NCBI GenBank assembly: GCA_964035545.1
Contig: OZ037767.1
Span: 299,001 to 363,000 of the forward strand
Length of the DNA: 64,000 nucleotides
Origin: Bugula neritina
Lineage: Eukaryota > Bryozoa > Gymnolaemata > Cheilostomatida > Bugulidae
Direction: 5' to 3'
Part shown: one piece after another, positions 11,355 through 23,440 of the stretch
Layout: each line of letters opens with the position of its first letter
How positions within the stretch are numbered: position 1 is the first letter of the stretch
Program-made: the position numbers and the translations under genes
The notes under the pieces: generated by a model
What the model saw: only the letters and a program-made list of their open reading frames with translations
The model's database searches: none
Told to the model about the DNA's origin: nothing

Positions 11355-14300
11355 TTATACTGGCTTACCTGGGAACTCGGTATTAATGTCCATACTCAAC
11401 GTTCTTGGTAAGGTTGGAGCTGGTTGTGAGATACGTCTGCCTTTGGCGTTGTCAGCATAAGAAAAGGCTGAGCATCGTTTCTGAGGCACGAGGTCGGAAC
11501 TATTTGCTTTACGCGCATTAATTCCTCCCACTATTCCGCCCTCGCAAAAGTTGATATTTGCGTGGGGTTCACAACTCCAACATTTTATCGTACGGTTTTC
11601 CCCTAGACTTTCATGTGCGCCGCTTCTAATGCAGTCACATATGAAGTCTTTCAAATACGGTGGGGGCTTCCTCGTACGCTGTCCCCTTTCTAGGGGGGGT
11701 GACACGCTTGCCGGTTCGTTAGTAGGGGCCTCTAATGGCGTCTCTACTTCACCGTTAGTGGTCACCTCTTCTTGTTCTCCGGATGGAGCCCCTCCCTCCG
11801 TGGGGGTTTGCACTTCCGGAACCGGCTCGGTTTCTGGAAGTGATGGAATTAGACTTGGCGGTGGCGGACACACTTCTGTTGGCAAAAGCTGCCGCTCCTC
11901 TCTCACCAAGTTTTCCTCCCGCGGTATGACCACTTCGTATTCAGGTCCATGCCGCCGTCGCCTGCGCGTCGTTGTCTGCCTCCTGGGCTCTAACAACGGG
12001 GGGGCTTCTCCCACTCCGTCAGGGCTAGCCCAATACGGTTTCAAGCGAGACTCATTCTGGATAGACACCTGTCCTGAGCGCTCAATCTTGTACGTATGAT
12101 TGGGCATAGCCTCGACGACCACGTAGGGGCCTACGAACTTAGTCTTCAGCTTATCAGCCTGTCCGCGGCGCCTACGGTAATTGACCATCCACACCTTATC
12201 TCCTCTTTGATAGAGGGGTGGTTCATCGGAATCTTCGTGCCGCACCTTCCACTGCTGTTGACGCAGTATCTCGTGTGCGGCCTTCATCCGTTCCACTAGT
12301 TCACTGGCATACTCGTGGACTGAGTTATCCTGCTCTGGAACGTGATAGGTGAGATGGTCAGGGACACGAGTCTCTCTCCCGAGCATCAAGAGGTTTGGGG
12401 TCTCACCAGTACTGGTGTGTGGGGTGCTACGGTATGCACGCATGACTTGCGGCAACACCGTATCCCATTCCTCTTGACCTCGTCCAAGGAGGAGACTCCG
12501 GAGTGCATCACCTAGCATCCGGTTGTTGCGCTCCACCACCCCGTTACCTTGAGGGTGGTAGGGGGTGGTCCTGCTCTGATTTACTCCCCAGAGGTGGCAA
12601 AGGTCGCTCATCAGTTGAGACTGGAATTGAGCGCCTTGATCAGAGTGTATCTGTTCGGGAAGCCCAAAATAACAGAATACATGTTGGTCTAGTGCCCTGG
12701 CCACTGTTGGGGCTGATGCATCTGGGATAGCCAGAGCATCCGCCCACCTAGTAAAGTGGTCGGTTAGTACTAGGATCCAATTATTGCCTCTGGGGGTCAG
12801 GGGCATGGGTCCGACCAGGTCTACAGCGACCACTTGCCAGGGCCTACCAGCATATAGCCTCCGCCGTCCTGCTTCACCAGGGGGGCGGCTATGCTTACTG
12901 GCCTGGCAGATCTCACACTGTTTGACTCTGAGCCGGACGTCACGCTCCATCTGCGGCCAATACCACCGGAGTCGTAATTTGGATATCACTCGCTTGACCC
13001 CTGCGTGGGCCTGCTTGTGAGTATCCCAAATCAACTCACGGCGGATGGCTGTGGGGCAGACTACCCTCTTCCTTTCCGGGTGTCTGCCGCTGGCAGCTAG
13101 AGAGATGGTTAGCAACCCATCCTGCCCGATCCGCAGCGAGTCCCAACGCTGACAGTATAGCCGGAACTCGGCGCATCCCTGTCGTATGCGTTCCTCGCTG
13201 GGTCGTCGCCCTTCCCTTTTGGCCCGGTAGATGTCTGCCACGACTCCCGGCAGCTCTTCTTGGAGCTTCTTCAGCTCTCGAACATTACCGGCCAGTACAG
13301 GGTTGGCGCGGAGGTTTTGTACATCCTCCGGGGACTCATCAACTCTTTGCCTGAGTTGACCTTGATCCCAGTCAAACGGTGCTCCGTGATGAGCCAGCGT
13401 CTCCAACTCGCATCGTGGGGGACCTCCATCCCTCCTCTCGATGTTGAGACACTGTTTGCAACCTCCGTCAGGTCGGCGACTCAACCCATCCGCATTGCTG
13501 TGTCTCTTGCCCGGCCGGTGTTCGATCCGGTACGAGAATTCAGCTAGGATTTCGAGCCACCGGGCGACCTGACTGGAGGGCTCTGCTCTCCTGCACAGCC
13601 AGATCAGCGAGGCATGATCCGTACGCAGCCGGAACTTCCTGCCATATAGGTATGGTCTGAAGTGCTTCACTGACTTGATTACTGCCAGCAGCTCCTTGCG
13701 GGTAGTGCAGTAATTTCGTTCAGCGGGAGAGAGAGACTTGCTGTAGTAGGCTACTACTACTTCTCGGCCTTCCTGCACTTGCGACAGCACAGCGCCAACA
13801 TTCTGGTCACTGGCGTCTGTGTCTAGGATGTACTCCAGAGTGGGGTCTGGGTAGGCCAAGATGGGCGCCGTTAGGAGGCAGCCCTTGAGGCGGTCGAACG
13901 CTTCTTGTTCGACTGGAGTCCACTGCCACGTCACTCCCTTTGCGGTGAGCCGGTTTAACGGCTGGGCTATGCCCGCAAAGTCTGGTATGTATTGCCTGTA
14001 ATACCCTACCAGCCCCAAGAAAGCCCGGAGTCCGGTCAAGTCTTGGGGGGTGACCCAGTCTTCTACTGCCCGTACCTTTTCGGGATCCGTTGCCACGCCG
14101 TTTCGACCGACAACGTGCCCCAGATACTTGACCTCCGGCTGCAATAGAGCGCACTTGGAAGGTTTGAGCTTAAGACCGGCACCTCGGAGTCTCTCGAAAA
14201 CCTCCTGCAGACGACTGACATGTGTCTCGAAGTCTGGAGAGATTACGATGACATCATCGAGGTAGACCAGCAGTGTCTTCCAATGGAGTCCGCTAAGGAC

Positions 14301-15974
14301 TTGTTCCATCAGCCTCTGGAAGGTGGCTGGGGCGGAGGTTAACCCGAAGGGCAGCACCTTCCACTTCCACAAACCGTCCCGTGTGATAAACGCCGCTTTC
14401 TCTTGGGCGTCGGGACTCAGAGGAACCTGCCAATAGCCGCTTAGCAAGTCTAACGTACTGAAGTACTTGCTGCCGGCTAGGGCGTCCAATGACTCGTCAA
14501 TACGAGGTAGAGGGTAGGCGTCCTGTATGGTTACGCTATTGAGTTTGCGGTAGTCCACACAGAACCGCCAACTGCCGTCTTTCTTCCGGACCAGTACGAC
14601 TGGCGAGCTCCACGCACTATGGGCGGGCTCTATCAGTCCCCGGTCCAGAAGATCCCGTACTTGTCGGCTAACCTCCTTCTCTTTCTCCGGCCCCAGCCTG
14701 CGCGTGGGCTGCCGGACAGGGACTGTCCCTGCAGTCAGCGGTATTTCGTGTCTGACAATTCCAGTCAGTCCCACGTCATTCTCCCCGCTGCTGAACACAT
14801 CACCGTAGTCGCGTAGTAACTTGGCCATAGCTTGGCGTTCTCTGTTACTCGCGCAGCCGCCACTGGCTGTTTCGTATAACTCCCGGAGATGTGTCGGGAC
14901 TGCCCCTCGTCCCTGAATAGGGTGTCGAGAGGGTGCCTCCGTCGCGTCACCCAGCGATGGGCCCACGTCCTCTTCCTGGACGGAATGGAACCGGCCCAGC
15001 ATTGACCCAGCTGGGAGCTCAATGGGCTCGGTAAAAGGGTTGACGCACTGCACTAAGACCTCCCCTCGCTCAGTTAGTCGGTTTAAACTACTGGCGAGTT
15101 GGATCTTTTCGTGCGCGCTTTCAACGACCCCGAGCCTGGCTATCCGGTTGCTGTTCACTCGGCAGTGGATAGTAGCTCTGGAGCGTCCGGGTACGGTGCA
15201 GTTCCGAACTACCTGAACACCGCCCACCAGAGGACGCCCAAACTTATCCACACAGGCGAGTTCTCGCCCGCCCATCAGCACCACCGACTTACTAAAATCT
15301 ATTCGGCACTGGTGTTGCTTCAAGAAGGGCATGCCGAGGATAGCATCTTCCTCCAGTTGACCTATGATAAAGGTCTCCTGTACAGCCTGATCTCGGACAC
15401 GCCCAGGGAGCTCGATAATACCATAAAAGGGGATACATGACCCGTCTGCCAGGGTGCCATGTTCTCCAGTATACGGTCGTACTCTATCCCTGTCCCGGCG
15501 GGGCAGTGCCTCAAAGACTCTACGGCTGAGAAGGTTGGTAGTACAACCGGAGTCGAGCAGGAAAGTGACGGCGTTGCCGGCCACCTTTCCGGGTAGGAAA
15601 TAGCTCTCTCCATGTGGTTGTACTTTCACCCCCCCCGCATGTGCTGTCCTGGTTTGACAGGACGGCGGGGGTTCCACCCGTGGTTTACGGGGCTTCCGGC
15701 GGCGAGGTTGGTGCCGGCGGGGTTTGGGCCTCTCCACTGGGCCTTCTGGCTCCATTTCAGTGGCGGGCTCCTCCTCCCGAGGTAACCGGTGAAACCGGTT
15801 AGCGAGTGGCAGGGAAAAGGTACTGGGCCGTTGTGCGGGCCTACTAGTCCTGCGTGGTACCTGCCACTCGGGTAGAATGTTCCGCCGTGTCCGTACGGAC
15901 AGACGACGGCGTGTTCCACCATACTCCTTTAGTTGCGGCCCGCGGGGAGGGAGAGTGTCCGCGGGCCGTGACAG
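11355..15974 (-). CDS. pol: Gypsy Pol polyprotein (PR-RT-RH-IN), read by -1 frameshift from gag
   Basis: The frame is open from the frameshift site (about 15974) to 11355; the first internal ATG is at 15755. Numbering from that ATG (1466 residues): aspartic protease LLDSG at 66-70; reverse transcriptase with STLDLLSGYW (Asp436) and YLDD at 498-501; RNase H with DTDASD (about 645-650), Glu688, Asp713 and ADGLSR at 755-760; integrase zinc finger His913, His917, Cys947, Cys950; integrase core Asp979, Asp1039 (HSDQG), Glu1075 (VERNN); GPY/F motif near 1209-1211 (FVGPY). All catalytic residues are present. The C-terminal ~240 residues are low-complexity, basic and Pro-rich. The region between the frameshift and the protease is Arg-rich. 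Pol makes the cDNA and inserts it in the genome. Confidence 0.95.
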   Translation of the reverse strand: MSRPADTLPPRGPQLKEYGGTRRRLSVRTRRNILPEWQVPRRTSRPAQRPSTFSLPLANRFHRLPREEEPATEMEPEGPVERPKPRRHQPRRRKPRKPRVEPPPSCQTRTAHAGGVKVQPHGESYFLPGKVAGNAVTFLLDSGCTTNLLSRRVFEALPRRDRDRVRPYTGEHGTLADGSCIPFYGIIELPGRVRDQAVQETFIIGQLEEDAILGMPFLKQHQCRIDFSKSVVLMGGRELACVDKFGRPLVGGVQVVRNCTVPGRSRATIHCRVNSNRIARLGVVESAHEKIQLASSLNRLTERGEVLVQCVNPFTEPIELPAGSMLGRFHSVQEEDVGPSLGDATEAPSRHPIQGRGAVPTHLRELYETASGGCASNRERQAMAKLLRDYGDVFSSGENDVGLTGIVRHEIPLTAGTVPVRQPTRRLGPEKEKEVSRQVRDLLDRGLIEPAHSAWSSPVVLVRKKDGSWRFCVDYRKLNSVTIQDAYPLPRIDESLDALAGSKYFSTLDLLSGYWQVPLSPDAQEKAAFITRDGLWKWKVLPFGLTSAPATFQRLMEQVLSGLHWKTLLVYLDDVIVISPDFETHVSRLQEVFERLRGAGLKLKPSKCALLQPEVKYLGHVVGRNGVATDPEKVRAVEDWVTPQDLTGLRAFLGLVGYYRQYIPDFAGIAQPLNRLTAKGVTWQWTPVEQEAFDRLKGCLLTAPILAYPDPTLEYILDTDASDQNVGAVLSQVQEGREVVVAYYSKSLSPAERNYCTTRKELLAVIKSVKHFRPYLYGRKFRLRTDHASLIWLCRRAEPSSQVARWLEILAEFSYRIEHRPGKRHSNADGLSRRPDGGCKQCLNIERRDGGPPRCELETLAHHGAPFDWDQGQLRQRVDESPEDVQNLRANPVLAGNVRELKKLQEELPGVVADIYRAKREGRRPSEERIRQGCAEFRLYCQRWDSLRIGQDGLLTISLAASGRHPERKRVVCPTAIRRELIWDTHKQAHAGVKRVISKLRLRWYWPQMERDVRLRVKQCEICQASKHSRPPGEAGRRRLYAGRPWQVVAVDLVGPMPLTPRGNNWILVLTDHFTRWADALAIPDASAPTVARALDQHVFCYFGLPEQIHSDQGAQFQSQLMSDLCHLWGVNQSRTTPYHPQGNGVVERNNRMLGDALRSLLLGRGQEEWDTVLPQVMRAYRSTPHTSTGETPNLLMLGRETRVPDHLTYHVPEQDNSVHEYASELVERMKAAHEILRQQQWKVRHEDSDEPPLYQRGDKVWMVNYRRRRGQADKLKTKFVGPYVVVEAMPNHTYKIERSGQVSIQNESRLKPYWASPDGVGEAPPLLEPRRQTTTRRRRRHGPEYEVVIPREENLVREERQLLPTEVCPPPPSLIPSLPETEPVPEVQTPTEGGAPSGEQEEVTTNGEVETPLEAPTNEPASVSPPLERGQRTRKPPPYLKDFICDCIRSGAHESLGENRTIKCWSCEPHANINFCEGGIVGGINARKANSSDLVPQKRCSAFSYADNAKGRRISQPAPTLPRTLSMDINTEFPGKPV

Positions 15975-16795
15975 TTTAACGCCCCCTGGTATTGGGGTCG
16001 TCCTTTCTGTCCCTGGTCCTGATCAGCGCTACTCCAGCCTTGCCCCACAGGTGTTGGGGGCATCCGCAAGGCCTGACCGGGGCCACCACCGGCCAGAATG
16101 GTCACCAATTGTCCCAGCATCTCTACCATACGGTCCACTTCGGCTTCCAGCGGGAGGGCTTCGGAGCCTGTCGTAGCCCGAGCAGCGCTGACTCCAACTA
16201 CTGGTGGGTTCCGTTGTGCTCGATGCATTTGGGTGGCCAACAGGTAAGCTTCTCCAGCCTTCAGGGCATCCTCTATTCTGGTTATCCCTTTAGCTCGTAG
16301 GTGATGGTCTAGGCCCAGGTCGTTTAGGGACTGGACAAAGGCGTCATAGGTGTAACGCTCTTGGTGTTGTGCTGGCAGATCGCTATATGCAATCTGCGCC
16401 AGTTTCTTCACTGTCGCGGCATGTTCTTGCAGCGAGGTCCGCGGGGTGCGGCACAATCTCTCCAGCTTGGTCCTGGCGTCTATGACGGAGGTGCCAAAAC
16501 GGGCCCGCAGCGCAGCCAGTATGCCGTCTACGTCCGTTCCCACTCCGTACGGCTTGGCTTGCTCCGTCACCGCCCTCCGCAATTTGATAAGGGCCACTCT
16601 ATGCGGCCATTGAGCAACTTCCATTACCTCTCTAAATTCTTGTATAAATTGTTCGACATCTTCCGACCCAGTAAAGGTGGGAGCTTTCAAGCAATGTCTA
16701 TAAGCTTCTTCTCCTTCACGATTCACAGGATTAACAGCATTTCTACGCTCACCTTCTACTGGGGGTGGTTGCATTCTAGCATTTTCAGTCTCCAT
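15929..16795 (-). CDS. gag: Gypsy Gag
   Basis: 288 residues, starting at the first ATG after the primer-binding site (14 bp downstream). Residues ~38-190 resemble the retrotransposon Gag capsid domain (FTGSEDVEQFIQEFREVM, followed by a helical region). Gag forms the particle that packages element RNA. Unusually, no CCHC zinc knuckle is present: only three Cys occur, and the C terminus is polar. The last ~16 residues come after the slippery site, so non-shifted and shifted products differ only there. Gag and Pol overlap in the -1 frame. Confidence 0.88.
   Translation of the reverse strand: METENARMQPPPVEGERRNAVNPVNREGEEAYRHCLKAPTFTGSEDVEQFIQEFREVMEVAQWPHRVALIKLRRAVTEQAKPYGVGTDVDGILAALRARFGTSVIDARTKLERLCRTPRTSLQEHAATVKKLAQIAYSDLPAQHQERYTYDAFVQSLNDLGLDHHLRAKGITRIEDALKAGEAYLLATQMHRAQRNPPVVGVSAARATTGSEALPLEAEVDRMVEMLGQLVTILAGGGPGQALRMPPTPVGQGWSSADQDQGQKGRPQYQGALNCHGPRTLSLPAGRN
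15936..15980 (-). promoter_or_regulatory. Programmed -1 ribosomal frameshift signal between gag and pol
   Basis: On the minus strand the heptamer GTTAAAC (15980-15974) lies in gag phase as G TTA AAC, which fits the X XXY YYZ geometry as the tolerated GUUAAAC variant. A 5-nt spacer (TGTCA) follows, then a perfect 10-bp GC stem: CGGCCCGCGG (15968-15959), a 13-nt loop, and CCGCGGGCCG (15945-15936). Shifting -1 here enters exactly the pol frame, which is open to 11355. The heptamer, spacer and stem are seen directly; function is inferred from the known architecture of -1 sites. Confidence 0.82.
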
Positions 16796-16809
16796 CTTTG
16801 ATATACACT

Positions 16810-16827
16810 ATCCCACCGCTGCCACCA
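16810..16827 (-). promoter_or_regulatory. Primer-binding site, tRNA-Leu type
   Basis: The plus strand reads ATCCCACCGCTGCCACCA, which is a tRNA 3' end including CCA and matches my recollection of tRNA-Leu acceptor ends. The minus strand therefore carries its 18-nt complement one base after the 5' LTR, the expected place for priming minus-strand cDNA. Confidence 0.85.
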
Positions 16828-16828
16828 C

Positions 16829-17133
16829 TGTTATAATTTTCAGATTTAGGGTTGATGTGCCACCAAGAGAGTCTATTTAACACTAGAGAAACTTCACCAG
16901 TTAAGTCGAGTAGATATCGTTATATTTAATACAAGAATACATAATAAAAATCCAATGTACAACAGTAATGATACGCACGTCTATTTAGTTTACAGCACTA
17001 TCCTCAACTGAGCTAGTAGCGCGAAGCGGCTACTATTACTTATCAAACAGCTTAGCTAATTGGCTAATACATTGTTCCGGGTCAATACGCAACCTTGCGT
17101 ATTGTGTTGCTGGTAGCTCCACGAGCCACCACA
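16829..17133 (-). repeat. 5' LTR of the gypsy element
   Basis: 305 bp, same termini as the 3' LTR with one noticed base difference. In minus-strand sense it precedes the primer-binding site and would carry the promoter. It is followed by the second CAGT target-site copy at 17134-17137. Confidence 0.93.
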
Positions 17134-17137
17134 CAGT

Positions 17138-17191
17138 AATACTATTTAATTTATGCTATTTTTGAAATTTGTAGTAAATATTCGGCATGTA
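17138..17191 (+). repeat. Left arm of the ~440-bp inverted repeat (inner part)
   Basis: Continues the arm broken by the retrotransposon: AATACTATTTAATTTATGCT matches the reverse complement of the right arm near 22798-22850. It ends in an AT microsatellite, as does the right arm. Confidence 0.8.

Positions 17192-17245
<54 letters not shown>
17192..17245. repeat. (AT)n microsatellite
   Basis: About 50 bp of uninterrupted AT dinucleotides between the inverted-repeat arm and the 123-bp hairpin. Confidence 0.95.
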
Positions 17246-17252
<7 letters not shown>

Positions 17253-17682
17253 GAAGTAAAATGAGATTTGATTAATATAATGGCATTTATTACTAGTAGT
17301 TTCGTACACAAGAACGATGTGCACTCGTCAGATAAATTAGCCACTATGATTGCTTACAACTATGAATATAAAAATTTTTTCATTCTTTATAAGCCACAGT
17401 TGTCTTCCCTCAATAAGCGCTATGACTTTTTATCCATATGCAGACATAGTAGTAAATTTCTACTCGAGAATGCTGTAACATAGCCAATTAATTGCAATGC
17501 TACCTCTTTGTTATATTTTGATCTTCTAGCTTTAATCTGTGTATATTTACATATTACATTATTCATAGTTGTAAGCAATCATAGTGGCTAATTTATCTGA
17601 CGAGTGCACATCGTTCTTGTGTACGAAACTACTAGTAATAAATGCCATTATATTAATCAAATCTCATTTTACTTCTTCTAAT
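17246..17682. repeat. Perfect 123-bp inverted repeat (foldback element?)
   Basis: 17246-17368 and 17560-17682 are exact reverse complements over 123 bp by hand comparison, separated by 191 bp. The arms contain ordinary sequence (for example CACAAGAACGATGTGCACTC), not just AT repeat, so this is not chance. A MITE/foldback element or a recent inverted duplication would both explain it. AT repeat flanks obscure any target-site duplication. Confidence 0.92.
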
Positions 17683-17742
17683 GTTTACGCTCTAGATTTA
17701 TTTCTATAGAGCACTCTAGTAACGTTTTATAAACACTCATTT

Positions 17743-19356
<1,614 letters not shown>

Positions 19357-22300
19357 TGTGACCAGTCGCGACAAAACCGGGGATGTGGCGGCGTTTATCA
19401 AGTGTAGTAAATGAAGGTTTTATTTGGATATACTTAAATTTAAAATTAATTTCCAGTTTTTAGGTTTTAAACTTTTCAGGCACAAAAAAATCCAAGGATT
19501 TCAAAAATCATATTTTCGTAAACATTTGATGATTCCTTCAGCTCCAAAATTGCATTTAAAGTTGGTAACTAAGGCATTCAATTTTTTAAATGATGAAAAA
19601 ATTGCGAAGTTATCAAATAAAGAAAGAAGACAATTTTAGTCATTTTCATAGCGTGGGATCTTGCTAATTTATTTTTTATCGAATTAATTTAGCTTACGCC
19701 TCTTTCTTCACATTGTCAGAAGCATCGTATTTAAAATCGCAGGCTATTTTTAGTTTTTCATCGCACTCCATCCAAAGTTAGCTTTTAAGTTACTGAGCTG
19801 TTTCGCCCTTTGGTGATGAATGCTAAACTTAATCTTTATCTTTAGCGTTCAAGCTTGAAAATTACAACAATACAGGTAATTATACTCAAAACCATCCTTT
19901 ACGCTACTAACTTAGAATTGTTGCCAGGATTATTTGTAGTTATCAATTTATTAATATTCATACTATCACTAGGACTCAGTAGGAGTATGTCTATTCTATT
20001 TCTTATTCTATACTAGTAACTATTAGTATTTAAATGACTCTCACTATGACTATGACTCACAGTTTGAGGTACGGTTACTCATAATGATAATCATAATGAA
20101 TATCATTCATGATTTACTGATACTGGTATTTGGCAGTAAAACCAAATGCAGCTCATTAATATTAATAGTTATAGTATAAGTATAAGTAATAATTAATAAT
20201 TATAAATTCACTGTTTGAGTCTGACTCTGAGTTTCGCCTTCGGCCTTAAAACTTGATACTTATACTGATATTGATTTATTCTATAGTTAATATTTAAATT
20301 TACATTGGACTTATTCTTAGTAACTTTTAGCCTCTGTCTTAGATTTTGTGAATACAGTTACTGATTACTATTACTATTAGTATTAGTATTAACATTAGCC
20401 TTAGGCCTGCTAGTCAAACTGCCGTTTCCTTTTGTGATTTTTAAATTAGCTCAAAGTTTGATTTAAAATATTATGATAAAATCTTTATCACATTATGCAG
20501 GCTTACAGTTACTGTCAAAACTCAATTGGAAAATCCTATTTATATTGATAAAAGCATCACCTATAACCAAATTGAAATGGTAAATGTGATTAAATGTAAA
20601 TGAGTATAATGATGAAATATTAATGCGAGTTCATGGTGATTCTATAGTTGACTGACTTAGTTCTTCAGTAAGTTACTTTTAGTCTTATTTAGTGAGTACT
20701 GAGTAGTAACACTAACTGAATGCATAAATAGTCTAAACTTTTTAATTTTATTATAAAGGATGAGCAAAAGTTTATTTATATTTTAAAGTAATTTATTGAA
20801 TTCAAATTGATTTTATAGTAAATGTCTTTAATATATTCAGTTGCACTTGGCTAGCTTTTTTACTCAATTAAATGCCTGAGTGGTTAATAGTTATCGAAAG
20901 ACATTGCTTCAAAATTGCCAATTGCAGATATGCTAAATATTCAAGTGCATAATGTGTAATTTTACTGATAATACTATGTTAATATAGAATAATACGACAT
21001 TCTGTACATTTTAGAAAGTGGACTTATGAGAGCATTAGAGTGAAGACTTATACCTACACAACTCTACTACCTATCAATCTAACACTTCTAATGTAGACAC
21101 TCTGAATTTTGGTTTGCAAGGTTATGGCTTCTGCTTATTTCATTCATAAAAAGGTTTGCAGTCTTTCAATGATGTGCTTGAAAATTTTCAACAATTTTTT
21201 TAATTTAAATTGTTCTGTTTGATTCAATAAATTTAAATGTTGATAAAATGCAGGATGACAATTAACTGCTGCCATAATAGTACCACCAAGTGTTTAACCA
21301 ACTAAAATTTTATAATATAACTGCGTATAATCTCTAATCAAGCTACCGTTTTCTTTTGTTATTTAAAAAAGTCAACATTGTACTTGCAGCTCTAGAATAG
21401 ACAATAGATGGGTAGATTGGCAGAATGGATGTCAAGAAGCAGCATCTATAATTGCTAAAAAATCAGCTGATGATAGTGATGAAGCTTTTGCCACATACAT
21501 GATGTTATGTGTCCATACTCTGTAAACTCATATTATGAAGACCAATGAAGTAGAAAGATGAAAAGTGCCTTTTTTGCAAAAACCGTAAAAGCTACCTAAT
21601 TTTCTTTTCTTGATTAGAGTTAATTCAAGCATAATGGTTGTATCCAGGCTGGATTTGCTACTGTATTTAATTAGTTTTTTAAAATAATGTATTTGATGTT
21701 TTAATTGTGAATATTAATGCCTAATAAAACTCAAAAGTTTTAATCGCTGATTTTATGTTTATATTTTCAACATCAATTGTTAAATTTAGTTGCCGTTAGA
21801 GATTATAAAAATATTTATGAATGAATCTCGAATGATCTTATAATAGTCAAATGATTTTCTCATAAGTGTTCTACTCATAAACAATAACTATGAAACAGCA
21901 CAGCTCAATAGCTGCAGTTCGATATATTACACAATATATTAGAGAAGAGGAAGATATTCAATGTATAACAGGAAGCAGCTGCCATTTTGTTTTATATGAC
22001 TTCCTGCTGACTTGGATGCCTAATTTAAATATCTCAACACACAAATTTGCTGAAACATCCTCTTCTTTGATGGAATTGTTGAACTTTTCAATCATTAAAC
22101 AAAGTAAAAAGCAAATTGACAAATAAATTAGACAAAAAGTTTGACGGCCATATTTGACCTAATTTTATGTTGAGGCAGCATGAAATTTAATTTAACAGAA
22201 AGCCCAAACTTTCACAATTATTTTGATACCAAATTTGTCACTATTCCTATTATAAAAAAACCCGTTGCTAAGGCTTGTAAATTGTAAACAAATAATTCTC

Positions 22301-22525
22301 AACTTACTCTAGAGTTGCCAACTTTAAACGCGATTTTCTCGAAACAGTAATTTAGAAATTCTAAAAACGTTAAAGTTTTTAAATACTGATATCTCGAGTT
22401 CTATTTATGCTAGAGACTTCAAATAAAATGCAAAATGTTCAGGAAAGTCTGCTCTATCATTCCATAGCAATAACTAGGGTTTCAACATTTTATATACATC
22501 CCTTGTTTTGTGGTGCCAGGTCACA
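19357..22525. mobile_element. Candidate non-autonomous or decayed DNA transposon with ~30-bp TIRs
   Basis: The left end TGTGACCAGTCGCGACAAAA and the reverse complement of the right end, TGTGACCTGGCACCACAAAA, match at 24 of the first 30 positions. Both ends adjoin TA in AT repeat, consistent with a TA target but not proof. Inside, no intact transposase was found; the frames at 19424-19639 and 21890-22126 are short and unrecognised. The interior is AT-rich with many CTNACT-type short motifs. The superfamily cannot be assigned by eye. Confidence 0.5.
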
Positions 22526-22698
22526 TATATATAATTATACTATATATTATTTTATATATATAATATTATCATATATAATATATTATTATATCATATATTA
22601 AATTATATACATTATATATATATAATGATATTATATATAATATATACTATATATATATACATATAATAATATTATATATTATATATATATATATATAA

Positions 22699-22777
<79 letters not shown>

Positions 22778-22797
22778 CTATATATTTATATATATAT
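22526..22797. repeat. AT microsatellite/satellite
   Basis: AT repeats of the same type as 17747-19356, joining the right end of the TIR element to the right inverted-repeat arm. Confidence 0.92.
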
Positions 22798-23241
22798 ACA
22801 TGCCAAATATTTACTACAAAATTCAAAAATAGCATAAATTAAGTAGTATTACCGTGCCTATTTGCATCCAATTAACTAGTCGTACATTTATAGCAACTGT
22901 AACGTATTTTGTGTATAATGGTTATTGCAAGCATTATTCAATTCATATTCACATTGTAATCACAGCGAAGCTTTAACTTTATAGCTTTGTATTTATGTGC
23001 ATGATTGAGTTTTAATTTTTCTTTTAATTTTATGTGCATTAAAAATGTGTTTAAAAACTTTACCAATAAAAAAAATTAAAAAAAATGTACACATAAAATA
23101 GAAAAAAAATAAAATAACAAAAGTGGCAAAAATTTTTCTTTATAACTTATATAAACTCGCGGTACCAATCTCGGCATAATGGCGCCCATATGATTCCGTA
23201 AGATTTGCTAATGGCAACACTCTTAAATATACCACACTGAT
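22798..23241 (-). repeat. Right arm of the ~440-bp inverted repeat
   Basis: Reverse complement of 9315-9688 plus 17138-17191 at about 90% identity. It preserves the uninterrupted sequence across the gypsy insertion point. It ends about 200 bp before the TSNAX start codon, so the mobile composite lies in the TSNAX 5' flank. Confidence 0.85.
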
Positions 23242-23440
23242 CCTAATATATAATATTATTCATTCCCTAAACGAAAACATTCCCGTAACTAATATAAATG
23301 TAACTGTTAATTTAATGTGACACCTATGTTTCAAATTCAATGATATTTTTATCGTTTAATAGAATAATATGAGTTTGTAGATATATGCTCATTTCAATCA
23401 ATTAAGCTTCTCTGCATTGAAAACTTAAATTAGAATCAGA

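Larger units (their letters stand above)
9689..17133 (-). mobile_element. Complete Ty3/gypsy LTR retrotransposon, 7445 bp
   Basis: Two 305-bp LTRs (TG...CA) flank, in minus-strand order, a primer-binding site, gag, a -1 frameshift signal, pol (protease, RT, RNase H, integrase), a third ORF with a C2H2 zinc finger, and a polypurine tract. The PR-RT-RH-IN order and the GPY/F motif place it in Ty3/gypsy (Metaviridae). The LTRs differ at one base (T at about 9830 versus C at about 16970), so insertion was recent and autonomous activity is possible. The element is clearly more GC-rich than its AT-rich host flanks. No frameshift or in-frame stop breaks pol. It carries no envelope-like gene with membrane segments. 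Confidence 0.95.

Noticed and set aside
13807-15922. Several ORFs on both strands within pol and the gag-pol junction
   Set aside because: Shadows of the GC-rich pol and gag frames; no independent motifs.
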